The notes: generated from the letters alone by a model not told the origin. A stretch of 64,000 nucleotides of DNA from Leptolyngbya sp. SIO1E4 (GCA_010672825.2 JAAHFU020000004.1:806001-870000); one strand, 5' to 3'. Counted from the stretch's first letter, positions 18,647 through 27,636 are shown. Translations and numbers: made by a program.

Positions 18647-19399
18647 TCAAATGAAGGATAAAGACTCATCAGCAACTGGTAAAATATCCAATGTTTGCCG
18701 CCAATTTTGCACGGGTTTAAACCAAGCTTCTTCCCATTTTTGGGCCAATAGAGGTTTGGCTTTCACACCCATTTCCCAGCCTAATTTGATTGCCTGGTGT
18801 AAATCATTAATTTTCTCTGGCTCTCGGATAGTTGCTGTGATCAAAAAACTGGCAACTGCAATGTGAGAAAAAGGAAGATGACATTGGGCTATGTAAAATG
18901 TATCTAAACCAACCTCTCCAGCAATAGAAGTGTCGAAACCTGTAATAATATGCCAAATGTCGTGTGTCTGCCTGATTCGAAATTCTACGTAGCTAGCATC
19001 CGATTCAATATTTACATAAGGATGGAAGCCAGGCTCATACCCTGTTTTTTTCAAGGTTGATGCATAGACATAGCCTAAAGAATCTTCTGGGTATTGCAGC
19101 AGTGTATCCAAATTATGAGATGACGGGAGATAGCGTTCTTGGATAATACTTGCCACCTCAGGGCGAGTTTTCATGTATTTGACAGCCAGTTCGTATGCAG
19201 GACTGTCCATCAAAATATCCGACATCTCAACAAGTGGAGCGACATTTTCAATGTCACCTGAAAGATGTGTTGACAACATCCTATCTAAGCCTAAAAGTGC
19301 TTTAGATAATTGGAAGCCAGTTTGTGTCCTAAAGATATCCTCACCGGAGGTGTTTTGCTTCAGTTGAGTACCCACTGATTGCACTTTCCTAATCTCCAT
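18647..19399 (-). CDS. Coq4-like protein
   Basis: A 250-residue protein. The core HDIWHIITGFDTSIAGEVGL matches the Coq4 signature HDxxHx(11)E, with His146, Asp147 and His150 and Glu162 as the metal-binding set. The flanking helices (LPFSHIAVASFLITATIREP, then AIKLGWEMGVKAKPL) also fit. In eukaryotes and some bacteria Coq4 supports ubiquinone synthesis through a C1-decarboxylation/hydroxylation step. Cyanobacteria make plastoquinone, so the cyanobacterial members must act on something else, perhaps another prenyl-quinone or lipid. The neighbours (azoreductase, hydroquinone-reductase-like GST, SDRs) make a quinone link attractive. A 14-bp palindrome lies about 117 bases upstream. Confidence 0.8.
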   Translation of the reverse strand: MEIRKVQSVGTQLKQNTSGEDIFRTQTGFQLSKALLGLDRMLSTHLSGDIENVAPLVEMSDILMDSPAYELAVKYMKTRPEVASIIQERYLPSSHNLDTLLQYPEDSLGYVYASTLKKTGYEPGFHPYVNIESDASYVEFRIRQTHDIWHIITGFDTSIAGEVGLDTFYIAQCHLPFSHIAVASFLITATIREPEKINDLHQAIKLGWEMGVKAKPLLAQKWEEAWFKPVQNWRQTLDILPVADESLSFI

Positions 19400-19515
19400 T
19401 TTGATTTTGACAGAATTGATTGATTCGCATACAAATCAATGCCATTTCATTGAATGTGAATATCATCATTCAATTGCATTGCTGAATTGGCATGAATCTG
19501 CATGAAAGAAGTGTC

Positions 19516-19529
19516 TGACTATATAGTCA
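19516..19529. promoter_or_regulatory. Operator-like perfect palindrome between azoR and the Coq4-like gene
   Basis: TGACTATATAGTCA is a perfect 14-bp palindrome in the spacer between the stop of the azoreductase gene and the start of the Coq4-like gene, both minus strand. The form fits a site for a dimeric redox or quinone-sensing repressor of the MarR/HxlR group. This is a structural guess from sequence alone. Confidence 0.4.
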
Positions 19530-19550
19530 AGGCAAATCATCTCTATGACC

Positions 19551-20186
19551 TTAAGCTGCAATCAACTCAGCAATTTGGATACGAGCAAAGGCAAGTGAGT
19601 CGGCGAGCCTTTTGCCGCCATATTCATCATTTTCAACATTGACAAAAGTGATGTCAGTAACGCCCAGCATGGCAAATATTTCTTTGAGATAGGGATTGAG
19701 GAAATCTCGCTGAGAGTTCCGCCCCCCAGGGGAAAATCCACCATCACCGCGTGCTGACAGCACAAACATTTTTTTGCCATGCACCAAAGGCTTATAAGGA
19801 AATTCAGGATTTTCGTCTGGAATGTAGGCCCAGGTACGGTTGATGCGCACAATGTTGTCAATGTAGGCTTTAAAGCCACTTGAAACTGTCCAGTTGTACA
19901 TGGGGATGCCCATGACGTAAATATCCGCTGCCAAGAATTCATCGACGAGTTCATCACTAATGCGGAGTGCATTTTGATGTGCCTCAGTACGTTTTTCTGA
20001 TGGCGTAAAGGCTGCTGCAATCCAGTCTTCGGTAACGTGGGGAATCGGATTATGCCCAATATCGCGATAGGTCACTGTATCGTTGGGATGGGCTGCTTTC
20101 CAGGTTTCAATAAACTCCTGAGTTATGCGACGTGAGTGCGATCGCTCTCTCCGTGGGCTGGCATCTAAATGAAGTAAGTGAGTCAT
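19551..20186 (-). CDS. azoR: FMN-dependent NADH-azoreductase
   Basis: A 211-residue flavodoxin-fold quinone reductase. It starts MTHLLHLDASPRRERSHSRR, the FMN phosphate-binding loop of AzoR. MYNWTVSSGFKAYIDNIVRI (MPMYNF-type motif) and VLSARGDGGFSPGG complete the flavin site. The length equals that of typical AzoR enzymes. These enzymes reduce quinones and azo compounds with NADH in two-electron steps and protect against thiol and quinone stress. The gene fits the surrounding quinone/electrophile set. The palindrome at 19516-19529 lies downstream, so its own control is probably separate. Confidence 0.9.
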   Translation of the reverse strand: MTHLLHLDASPRRERSHSRRITQEFIETWKAAHPNDTVTYRDIGHNPIPHVTEDWIAAAFTPSEKRTEAHQNALRISDELVDEFLAADIYVMGIPMYNWTVSSGFKAYIDNIVRINRTWAYIPDENPEFPYKPLVHGKKMFVLSARGDGGFSPGGRNSQRDFLNPYLKEIFAMLGVTDITFVNVENDEYGGKRLADSLAFARIQIAELIAA

Positions 20187-20343
20187 TTTTTCAAAGCCTC
20201 CAATTCTATTTCTATTACTGACTGAAAAGTGATTTCCTCAGTTACAAACTTAAAGCTGCTGAGCATTTCTAGATATAGAGCTCTTGCTAAACTGTCAGAT
20301 TCTTGCGACAAGTTTTGTCTGATGATTCATCCCTTTGATGTTG

Positions 20344-20379
20344 GGGAGCAGCGCTGAGACTGATATCAACGCTGCTCCC
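20344..20379 (-). terminator. Strong hairpin downstream of the MATE gene
   Basis: Perfect 10-bp arms GGGAGCAGCG and CGCTGCTCCC surround a 16-base loop. It lies in the roughly 300-bp spacer between the 3' end of the minus-strand MATE gene and the 5' end of azoR. There is no T-run, so it may be a factor-assisted terminator or an mRNA-stabilising 3' end rather than a classic intrinsic terminator. The rest of the spacer includes TTCGACTCCGCTCAGC near 20435, a phrase also common in cyanobacterial intergenic repeats. Confidence 0.4.
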
Positions 20380-20487
20380 TGACGTAAGCATCCCCTAAGC
20401 GAATTCGAAGGAACGCATTGGCTGGGTGGTAGCTTCGACTCCGCTCAGCTAGCGATATGTGTGGGACGCTTGCTCTCTGACTAACGC

Positions 20488-21897
20488 CTACCCATGATGG
20501 GCGATTTGCTTGCCAGGTTTTAGCTGAGCAAATTTGGCCTCTGAGGTAAGCTTGCGGAAGCGCCGTAGGAAAATCACCCCGGCAACTGCTACCCCAATTG
20601 ATTGGCCGATCCATAAGCCAATGCCGCCAAGTCCGAGCAGGAATCCTAAAACATAACCACTGGCTAATCCCACTCCCCAGAAGGTCATGATGCTCAAAAT
20701 CATGGGAGCGCGGGTGTCTTGTAGGCCATACAGAGATCCCATTGCAACGCGCTGAATGCCATCTAATAGTTGAGCTAGAGCCGCAACCATGAGCATGGGA
20801 ACAGCTAACCGAATGACATTGGCGGCGGCTGGGTCGTTCATATCTAGGTAGATGCCAATAATCGGGTAGCGAAACACGATGAGACTGATCCCGGTTAAAG
20901 CCATGAACCCGGCAGCAGATGTAATGGCGATATTGCCCGCCAGACGAGTGCCCTGCCGATCTCGGTGGCCCATCCATTGCCCGACTCTTGCCGTCGCTGC
21001 ATAGGACATGCCAAGAGGCACCATGAAGAGTAAGAAAACCGTTTGATAAACCGTTTGATGCGCGGCTAGGGTCTCAGTGCCCAAGTTGCCCATCATAAAT
21101 GTGACAGCTGTAAATAGCCCATACTCAACGGCGATTGTTACCGCAATGGAAGTGCCTACTATCATTAACTGGCCAAGAATTTGGGGTCTAATCCGATGGA
21201 GTTCGCGCCAAAATTTGTATTCTCTCAGCGTTTGATTGCGGCAAACATAGAGGAATAAGGCTATAAACATGAACCAAAAACTGAAGCCGCTGGCCAAGCC
21301 AAGGCCGGCCAGTTCCATGCGAGGAAAGCCAAACTTACCGTATCCCAAAATATAATTGCCAGTGACGTTTGCGATCGTTCCTAAAATGACGATAAACACC
21401 ACAGGACGAGCTTGTGACAGGGCCGACACATAGCCCCGTAGCATGGCAAAGCCAATGGCAGGGAAAAAGCCCCACAGGATGTAATCGAGGTAGCCGTCGG
21501 CTAAATTCACCGTTCGCTCGGCTTGCCCTAGATGAACCATCACCCAGTTGAGATGGCTAATCACAAACATCATTGGAATAGCGATGAGCAAAGACAACCA
21601 CAGTCCCTGTCGAGCAATTCGCTCAACCTGGGCGCGGTTTCCCGCACCATAGGCTTCTGCCACCAGGGGACTCACGGCCATCACAAACCCGCTACTGGTA
21701 TTCAGCACAAGCTGAAAAACTGCAGAGGCCAATCCGCCAGCAGCCAGACTTTGGGCACCCAACTGTCCCATCATTAAAGTATCCACAAAGCCAACGACAG
21801 CTTGCGCCACTTGGGCACCGGCTAATGGCACAGCTAATTTGAGAAATTCGCGAGTTTCTAAACTGATATTTGATTTACCGAATGTTGTCGTGACCAT
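20488..21897 (-). CDS. MATE-family multidrug/Na+ or H+ antiporter
   Basis: A 469-residue, twelve-helix transporter of the NorM/DinF type. The two MatE repeats are visible. The first starts LKLAVPLAGAQVAQAVVGFV with DTLMMGQLG. The second begins about residue 240 (GQLMIVGTSIAVTIAVEYGL) and carries TLAAHQTVYQTVFLLFMVPLG. Such pumps export cationic drugs or metabolites at the cytoplasmic membrane, driven by ion gradients. It lies in a stress and detoxification block but reads alone. A hairpin follows its stop. A head-to-head gene pair lies to its right. Confidence 0.88.
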   Translation of the reverse strand: MVTTTFGKSNISLETREFLKLAVPLAGAQVAQAVVGFVDTLMMGQLGAQSLAAGGLASAVFQLVLNTSSGFVMAVSPLVAEAYGAGNRAQVERIARQGLWLSLLIAIPMMFVISHLNWVMVHLGQAERTVNLADGYLDYILWGFFPAIGFAMLRGYVSALSQARPVVFIVILGTIANVTGNYILGYGKFGFPRMELAGLGLASGFSFWFMFIALFLYVCRNQTLREYKFWRELHRIRPQILGQLMIVGTSIAVTIAVEYGLFTAVTFMMGNLGTETLAAHQTVYQTVFLLFMVPLGMSYAATARVGQWMGHRDRQGTRLAGNIAITSAAGFMALTGISLIVFRYPIIGIYLDMNDPAAANVIRLAVPMLMVAALAQLLDGIQRVAMGSLYGLQDTRAPMILSIMTFWGVGLASGYVLGFLLGLGGIGLWIGQSIGVAVAGVIFLRRFRKLTSEAKFAQLKPGKQIAHHG

Positions 21898-22299
21898 TTC
21901 ATTGGTTTCCTAGTGACACGTGCGAACGGTCACAATTTAGGCAATATCAGCAACTCAAAACTACGCAAATCCTGCTCAACTCTCAAAATCTTGCGGCAAT
22001 CTTTGAACTAAAAGTTATAAGTGAACACTCTGAAGGCTGGTGTAAATATCAATTCTAAGAACTAAGAATCTGAATCTTCAGCCTGGTCAGGCACGAATTT
22101 AACGATACTCCTTTCGGAAGCGGATCCTCTTATTTCTCTTGCTTAAGTGAGGCACTCTCTAACGAATCGCAAGATTCTGATAGAAACGCAATGTTGAGAA
22201 AGATTTGCCCAGGTTTCCTTCCTAGGATGTAGCCAACTAACAAAGAACGGCTTGATTGTTTCTTTGTTCATGCTCTCTAGTTTTCAGGAGGAAACGTCT
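21898..22299. other. Divergent promoter spacer
   Basis: About 400 bases separate the minus-strand MATE gene from the plus-strand small-protein/SDR pair, so promoters for both directions should lie here. I see no long inverted repeat, RNA gene or open frame of note. The only clear element is the ribosome-binding site CAGGAGGAAA just before the ATG at 22300. Confidence 0.5.
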
Positions 22300-22497
22300 A
22301 TGTTTGCACCTGTTGTTATTCGTGTGTGTCGTATTTTGGGCAAAGCACGTTTTACTCGTCTTCGCGCCAGAGCCATCTCGCTGCACACTCAGGTCATTAC
22401 TCAAGTGTGCGATCGCATCGGCATTCATCGCAGTCAGCGTCAGCAGCTGATTCGGCTAGCGCGCGACAACGGCAAACGGCTAGGGCTAATGGCATAG
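22300..22497 (+). CDS. Small basic conserved cyanobacterial protein upstream of the SDR gene
   Basis: A 65-residue protein. The ATG at 22300 is chosen because a strong AGGAGG lies seven bases upstream. An earlier in-frame start adds 16 unlikely residues. The product begins MFAPVVIRVCRILGKARF and ends LIRLARDNGKRLGLMA, a short helical and strongly basic sequence. I have the impression of similar small proteins in other cyanobacteria, sometimes loosely labelled electron-transport, but I see no cofactor motif. The SDR gene follows 13 bases after its stop, so they form an operon. Confidence 0.6.
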   Translation: MFAPVVIRVCRILGKARFTRLRARAISLHTQVITQVCDRIGIHRSQRQQLIRLARDNGKRLGLMA

Positions 22498-22510
22498 TGA
22501 GGTCAGGGCA

Positions 22511-23536
22511 ATGAAAGTATTTTTGACGGGAGCTACTGGCTACATCGGCACAGTCATTGCCGAGAAACTACACGCCACAGGACATTCAGTCTTAGGTCTA
22601 GCGAGAACTGAGCACGCGGCTGAAACATTGAAGCAACAAGGTATTGAACCCTTTCTCGGCAGTCTGCATTATCCCCAACAGCTGACTCAAGCGGCCCATC
22701 AAACGGATGGAGTCATTCATACTGCGTTTGTGCATGACTTCAAAAATTGGGATAAGTCGATCTCACTAGATCGGCAGGTGGTGAAAAGCCTTGTTGGTGC
22801 TCTAGCGGATTCTGATAAACCCTTTGTGGTCACTTCAGATACGGGAGTTCTAGGGGATACCGGAGTCGAAATCGCAGATGAAACGTACCCTATTGCCCAA
22901 GACTCACTGCTGGCCTGTCGAGCCACGGTGGAGCAAGTTATGTGGCAAGCGGCTCAGCACCAGGTTCGAAGCATCGTTTTGCGGTTGCCCATCTATGTGT
23001 ATGGCCGCGAAGGGGGAGCCCCCTTTGCGGCGATGCAGATGCAGGCAGCCTGCGAGATGCGAGTGGCGCAATATATTGACATGGGCAGTTACCAACTATC
23101 AGCAGCCCATGTAGATGATTTAGCCGAGCTGTACGTGCTGGCCTTAGAAAAGGCCCCTGCCGGTTCCCTCTTTCATGCCGCTACGGAGTCGGGCATTACC
23201 GCGCAGCAATTAGCAGCGGCCATTGCTGAAGTCACCGATAGCGAAATGGAGAGTATCAGTTTTGAAGAAGCTGTATTCAATTGGGGAGAGGCGATCGCTG
23301 CGTTTTTGTCGATTAACAACCAGTCCTCAGCGCAGCGGGCAATGCAGCAGCTAGGCTGGCAGCCGAATCCAGCGCGATCGCTATTGCAGGATATTCAGTT
23401 TGGGACCTATCGTGCGCTGCAGTTTGCCCCTGATGCTGCAACTCGACTACACATGCTGAGAATTCTCTGCGATCGCACATTGCCGTTTGCGTTCCCTAAG
23501 TCAGCCATGACGCAATCCACTCAAGCCATACGGTAA
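22511..23536 (+). CDS. NAD(P)-dependent SDR-family epimerase-like protein (copy 2)
   Basis: A 341-residue atypical SDR opening MKVFLTGATGYIGTVIAEKL with the GxxGxxG dinucleotide motif. LRLPIYVYGREGG and AHVDDLAELYVLALEKAPAG match copy 1 at 14823-15731 closely, so it is a duplicate in the opposite orientation. It is about 40 residues longer at the C-terminus, where QFGTYRALQFAPDAATRLHM and following residues have no counterpart. It is coupled to the small protein before it. The histidine kinase gene starts 89 bases later. Confidence 0.85.
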   Translation: MKVFLTGATGYIGTVIAEKLHATGHSVLGLARTEHAAETLKQQGIEPFLGSLHYPQQLTQAAHQTDGVIHTAFVHDFKNWDKSISLDRQVVKSLVGALADSDKPFVVTSDTGVLGDTGVEIADETYPIAQDSLLACRATVEQVMWQAAQHQVRSIVLRLPIYVYGREGGAPFAAMQMQAACEMRVAQYIDMGSYQLSAAHVDDLAELYVLALEKAPAGSLFHAATESGITAQQLAAAIAEVTDSEMESISFEEAVFNWGEAIAAFLSINNQSSAQRAMQQLGWQPNPARSLLQDIQFGTYRALQFAPDAATRLHMLRILCDRTLPFAFPKSAMTQSTQAIR

Positions 23537-23625
23537 AAACCGAAGGGCCGTATCTGGGAGAATGCTACATTAACAACAAATCTGCTCGATGAATCTCCCC
23601 CTTAACTGGGCAATTCGCTGTTTTT

Positions 23626-26430
23626 ATGGCTCGCGATCCGCAAATTCAGACAGAACTGCAGCAGGCTTTGCAGAATGCGATTTTGCAAGAGCGTGAGCAG
23701 GCTGCACAGAGACAGGTTGCCTGGCTCTCAACGGTTGCTGAAATCGCCAATTTACTGTTAAGAACAGCTGACTACAAAGCCGCCTTACCCGACGTAGTCC
23801 GGCTGTTAGGAGAAGCGGTAGGGAGCGATCGCTGTTTGATCATCCAAGAGTTACCCGACCCTGCAACCGGTAATCCTTGGCTAGAGGTGTTGGCAGAATG
23901 GGCTAAAGAAGGAGTGGCAGCAGTCAGTGCCGATATCCCCGAAGGAGAACCCCAAATGGTCGTGGATGGGGACTGGGCCGACCTGCATGAGCAGCTGCAG
24001 CGGGGCGAATTGACCAACTATATTGTGGCGGACATGCCGGAGCCCTGGCGGGGGTTTTTAGAAGCCCTGGATGTGGTTTCATCGGCATCGGTGCCGATTA
24101 TGGTAGACGGGCAGTTTTGGGGCCATATCGATTTTGATAGCTGCTCTGAAGCACGGCTCTATGATGCGACAGAGATTGGGATCTTGCAGACCGCCGCCGA
24201 AATGATTGCGGGGGCGATCGCGCGTTCTGCCGAAGACAAAGCCCTGCATCAGTCGGAACAACGCTACCGTACCCTGTTTGAGATCAGCAGCGAAGGCATC
24301 TATCGTTTTGAGTTTGATAAGCCGATTCCACTGAACCTGCCAGTCGATGAGCAGGTTCAGCTAGTGTATCGCTACTGTCGCGTGATTGGTGCAAATGCTA
24401 CTTATGCGGCCATGTATGGCCTAGACGACCCAGGAGAGCTGGCTGGATTCCGACTCCTAAATCTCCACGTTATGGAGTCGCCGCAAAATCAGGCCATGAT
24501 GCAGACCTATGTCGAAAACGGCTACCAACTTCACAATATAGAAACAGAAGAAGTTGACCTGCAAGGGAATCGCCGCTATTTCCTGAATAATATTGCCACC
24601 ATCATCAAAAATGGCTACGCCATTGGCGGTTGGGCCTCGCAGCTTGACATTACCGAACGGCGACTGGCGCAGCAGGCGCTGTTAGAGGCTGAGCAGGCGC
24701 GTTCTCAAGAACTCGCAGGACTTAACGCTGAACTCCAGCAAACCCTAGAGCGGCTGGCTGAATCAGAAGAGCGCTATCGCACCCTGTTTGAAATCAGCAG
24801 CGAAGGTATCTATCGCTTTGAGTTCGAGCAGCCGATTCCTATTGACCTGCCGGTTGATGAGCAAATTGACTTAATCTACCAGCATTACCGCATGGTTGAA
24901 GCAAATTCAACCTATGCCGCTATGTATGACGAAGACAACCCAGAAACTTTAGTAGGTTTGCGGCTCACAGATGTACATGTCGTGGGGTCAGCGCAGAATC
25001 AAGCCACCATGCGGGCCTTTGTTGAAAATGGCTATCAGTTTTATAACGCTGAAACAGAGCAAGTCGATTTAGAGGGGAATCGACGTTACTTCCTCAACAA
25101 TGCCGTCACGGTTATCAAAAACGGACATGCCATTGGCGGCTGGGCTTCACATCTTGACATTACCGAGCGGCGACTGGCGCAGCAGGCACTCTTGGAAGCC
25201 GAACAGAATCGTGTGGCTGAACTAGCCAAAACCAATCAGGCGCTAAAAAATAGCCTCGATCACCTTGCGGCTGACCCCGACTTGAATGCCTTTCTAGGCT
25301 ATGTGTTGCTGGAAATCACCCAACAGCTTGATTTGGATGTTGCAGCCCTCTGGTTTTATGACGCGGCCACTCAAACCCTTTCTTTGGAAATACTAATTGA
25401 GCAAGGGCAAGTCAAGCTAAGGGATCAGATTCAAGCCCCTGAAGCTTATCTGCACCCGACAACCACAAGCACACCCGTTTGGGAAATGCTCTTGCGAACG
25501 AAACAGCCCTTTGTCGTGAATCGCGAGAATGGTGCCGACTATACCTTTCACGATACCTATGCCTATCAAACGGAGCAATTAGGGCTACAAGTTTGCGCCA
25601 ATTTCTTGCTGCGGCTAGGCGATGAACCCATCGGCATGTTGGGCTTGGGGGCTACACAGCCGATGACCTTCACGCCGGAAGCCATTGAACTTGCTCAGGC
25701 CCTGACTCAGCAAGCCACCCTGGCAATTCAACTCATGCGCCTGGCGGATGAAGCCAAGCACGCCGCTATCTTTGAAGAACGCAACCGATTGGCGGGCGAA
25801 ATCCACGATACGCTGGCCCAAGCCTTCACAGGCATTTCACTACAGTTGGGCGTAGCCAAGTCTATCGCCCCTCAAGACCCCACAGAAACCCAACGCATTC
25901 TGGAGCGTGCCTTGCAACTGGCCCATGCTGGCTTAACCGAAGCTCGGCGGGCGGTGTGGGCTATCTATCCCTCAGCAGCCAAGTACACGGACCTTTGTCA
26001 GATGCTGCGGGATGTCACTCATCAGCTTGCCGTGAATGTGCCAATAGAGCTACGGGTAGAAGGTGAACCCTACGACGTACCCGCTCTGTTGGGTTTAAAT
26101 CTTACGCGCATCGCTCAAGAGGCCATTACAAACGCACTCAAACACGCTCAAGCAAGCATCGTCCAAGTCGTTCTAGTCTATGAACCGCAAGATATTTCTC
26201 TACACATCAGCGACGACGGCTGTGGGTTTTTACCGCAACAGGATGCGGGCGGCTTTGGATTAATGAGTCTCTCACAACGGTCTGAGCGCATTGGTGGCGA
26301 GTTGCAAATTCATAGTCAACCCGGACAGGGCACCGAAATTTGGATGCATGTGAACCTAGAGCGTTTTGCCGAAATGCTGCGAGCAAGCACCTCACAAGCG
26401 GGGCTTTCGCAAGATTTAGGTGATGAGTAA
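23626..26430 (+). CDS. NarL-type hybrid-sensor histidine kinase with GAF-PAS-PAS-GAF input
   Basis: A 934-residue soluble kinase. Order: coiled coil (1-40), GAF (about 45-200), a tandem pair of nearly identical PAS modules (about 210-355 and 382-527, each starting RYRTLFEISSEGIYRFEF and ending AIGGWAS.LDITERR), a second GAF (about 555-705), then HisKA_3 with ERNRLAGEIHDTLAQAF and phospho-acceptor His727. The HATPase has RIAQEAITNALKHA, SDDGCGF and GGFGLMSL. It has no membrane segment. Partner: the NarL/LuxR regulator just downstream. A terminator-like hairpin separates the two, so the kinase mRNA may end early. The signal may be a small ligand or light-related chromophore; the GAF domains show no obvious bilin cysteine motif. 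Confidence 0.9.
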   Translation: MARDPQIQTELQQALQNAILQEREQAAQRQVAWLSTVAEIANLLLRTADYKAALPDVVRLLGEAVGSDRCLIIQELPDPATGNPWLEVLAEWAKEGVAAVSADIPEGEPQMVVDGDWADLHEQLQRGELTNYIVADMPEPWRGFLEALDVVSSASVPIMVDGQFWGHIDFDSCSEARLYDATEIGILQTAAEMIAGAIARSAEDKALHQSEQRYRTLFEISSEGIYRFEFDKPIPLNLPVDEQVQLVYRYCRVIGANATYAAMYGLDDPGELAGFRLLNLHVMESPQNQAMMQTYVENGYQLHNIETEEVDLQGNRRYFLNNIATIIKNGYAIGGWASQLDITERRLAQQALLEAEQARSQELAGLNAELQQTLERLAESEERYRTLFEISSEGIYRFEFEQPIPIDLPVDEQIDLIYQHYRMVEANSTYAAMYDEDNPETLVGLRLTDVHVVGSAQNQATMRAFVENGYQFYNAETEQVDLEGNRRYFLNNAVTVIKNGHAIGGWASHLDITERRLAQQALLEAEQNRVAELAKTNQALKNSLDHLAADPDLNAFLGYVLLEITQQLDLDVAALWFYDAATQTLSLEILIEQGQVKLRDQIQAPEAYLHPTTTSTPVWEMLLRTKQPFVVNRENGADYTFHDTYAYQTEQLGLQVCANFLLRLGDEPIGMLGLGATQPMTFTPEAIELAQALTQQATLAIQLMRLADEAKHAAIFEERNRLAGEIHDTLAQAFTGISLQLGVAKSIAPQDPTETQRILERALQLAHAGLTEARRAVWAIYPSAAKYTDLCQMLRDVTHQLAVNVPIELRVEGEPYDVPALLGLNLTRIAQEAITNALKHAQASIVQVVLVYEPQDISLHISDDGCGFLPQQDAGGFGLMSLSQRSERIGGELQIHSQPGQGTEIWMHVNLERFAEMLRASTSQAGLSQDLGDE
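24248..25194 (+). repeat. Tandem internal duplication of a PAS module in the kinase gene
   Basis: Two blocks, about 24248-24684 and 24764-25194, encode nearly the same PAS domain. The DNA is still similar, for example the codons for TLFEISSEGIYRFEF in each. The linker LAQQALLEAEQ is also repeated. This indicates a recent in-frame duplication. Confidence 0.75.
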
Positions 26431-26447
26431 GTTCCTGGTTAAACACG

Positions 26448-26472
26448 ACCTACCCAATTAGGTGGGTTTTTC
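26448..26472 (+). terminator. Intrinsic terminator after the histidine kinase gene
   Basis: ACCTACC, the loop CAATTA, then GGTGGGT make a 7-bp stem (one U-G pair) immediately followed by a T-run. It starts 18 bases after the kinase stop and lies before the regulator gene. It would end or attenuate the kinase transcript. Confidence 0.7.
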
Positions 26473-26620
26473 CTCATTAAAACAGAGAGCTTTCAAGCTG
26501 CCCTAACTAAGCGTTAGCCTTTGAGGCTAGGGATGAGAGAGTTGAGTGTAAAACCCGGACTATAAACTTGAACTGGAAAGTTTGGCTGAAGGGGGAGAAC
26601 AGGAAGGAGGAAGCAAAAGA

Positions 26621-27247
26621 ATGTCTCAAAGTCTAATTCGTGTTCTCATCGCTGACGACCATCCCATTGTTCGCAATGGTTTGATTTTGATGCTGCGCTA
26701 CAGCGCTGATTTAGAAATCGTAGGCGAGGCCAGCACTGGCAAAGAAGCCGTGGAACTTTATCGGCAGCAGCAGCCGGATGTGGTGCTCATGGATTTGCGA
26801 ATGCCTGAGATGGGAGGTGTTGAGGCAATTGCGATCATTCGCCAAGAATTTTCCAATGCTCGTATTCTTGTGCTGAGTACCTATGACTATGACGAAGACA
26901 TTTACCAGGGTTTACAGGCTGGTGCCAGAGGCTACTTGCTGAAAGACATTTCGATGGAGGTGCTGCATGAGGCCATTCGCAAGGTACATGTAGGGCAAAA
27001 ATATATTCCGGCAGATGTCGCTATGAAGCTAGCTGAACGCCTCAGTTCCCCTCAACTGACGGAACGAGAAACACAGATTCTAGAGTTAATGGTGCAAGGA
27101 AAAAGTAATGCCGAAATGGCCGGTGAGCTCTACATCAGTGAGAATACGGTTAAATTCCATATCAACAATATCTTGATCAAGCTCGATGTGAAGAACCGGG
27201 GTCAGGCGATCGTGACTGCCATCCAGCGAGGCATTATTAAAGTTTGA
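26621..27247 (+). CDS. NarL/FixJ-family response regulator (receiver + LuxR HTH)
   Basis: About 208 residues from the ATG at 26621, chosen because AGGAGG lies just upstream. A TTG 39 bases earlier also opens the frame. The receiver has LIADDHPIVRNGL (acidic pair), the phosphorylation site Asp58 in VVLMDLRMPE, the Ser/Thr switch in VLSTYDYDED and Lys in GYLLKDIS. The LuxR-type HTH is LTERETQILELMVQGKSNAE and NTVKFHINNILIKL. It is the natural partner of the GAF-PAS kinase upstream (HisKA_3 kinases pair with NarL-type regulators). Targets are unknown, but the redox genes on either side are candidates. Confidence 0.92.
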   Translation: MSQSLIRVLIADDHPIVRNGLILMLRYSADLEIVGEASTGKEAVELYRQQQPDVVLMDLRMPEMGGVEAIAIIRQEFSNARILVLSTYDYDEDIYQGLQAGARGYLLKDISMEVLHEAIRKVHVGQKYIPADVAMKLAERLSSPQLTERETQILELMVQGKSNAEMAGELYISENTVKFHINNILIKLDVKNRGQAIVTAIQRGIIKV

Positions 27248-27429
27248 GTGGTTGTCAACTTGAAGCAGGATGCTATCTCTAACGGAAATGCAAAGTCTAT
27301 GCTCTACTGGCTTCTAGAGATTTGATTTTGAGAGGCGTTCTGTCATCATTAAAAATCCCTTACAAGAATTTGATAGTCGTGCAAGTTTTTAGTAGTCGAC
27401 AAAACTCAAGTTTTCCTAATTGGAATCGT

Positions 27430-27573
27430 ATGGGCAGCTACTCCACTCACTCGACGCTGCACCTGTGATTCCCTACAATCGCGATAGTGATTTTGATGAA
27501 ACGGGTTGCCTCAAACCGGGGGCACCCACCCATAGTCCTTTCGTTCGCCAAGCCGAAAGCCTTTTATTCACTA
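27430..27573 (+). pseudogene. Transposase relic
   Basis: One frame reads about 45 residues including YGQLLHSLDAAPVIPYN and GAPTHSPFVRQAESL before a stop. The AAPVIPYN phrase is typical of the DDE region of several IS families (IS4/IS1182-like transposases). No start, upstream domain or inverted repeats are left. It lies in a 936-bp gap (27248-28183) between the regulator and an AraC gene, which otherwise shows only the inverted repeat at 27637-27681. Confidence 0.4.
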
Positions 27574-27636
27574 CATGAAAGATTAGAACGTTTGACAAGA
27601 AAAATGGAGATCTCTCGTATCTCTGATAATGGATAA

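Noticed and set aside
20366-20977. 203-residue minus-strand frame overlapping the MATE gene
   Set aside because: It is an out-of-frame reading of the MATE coding sequence, rich in H, R and S with no domain.
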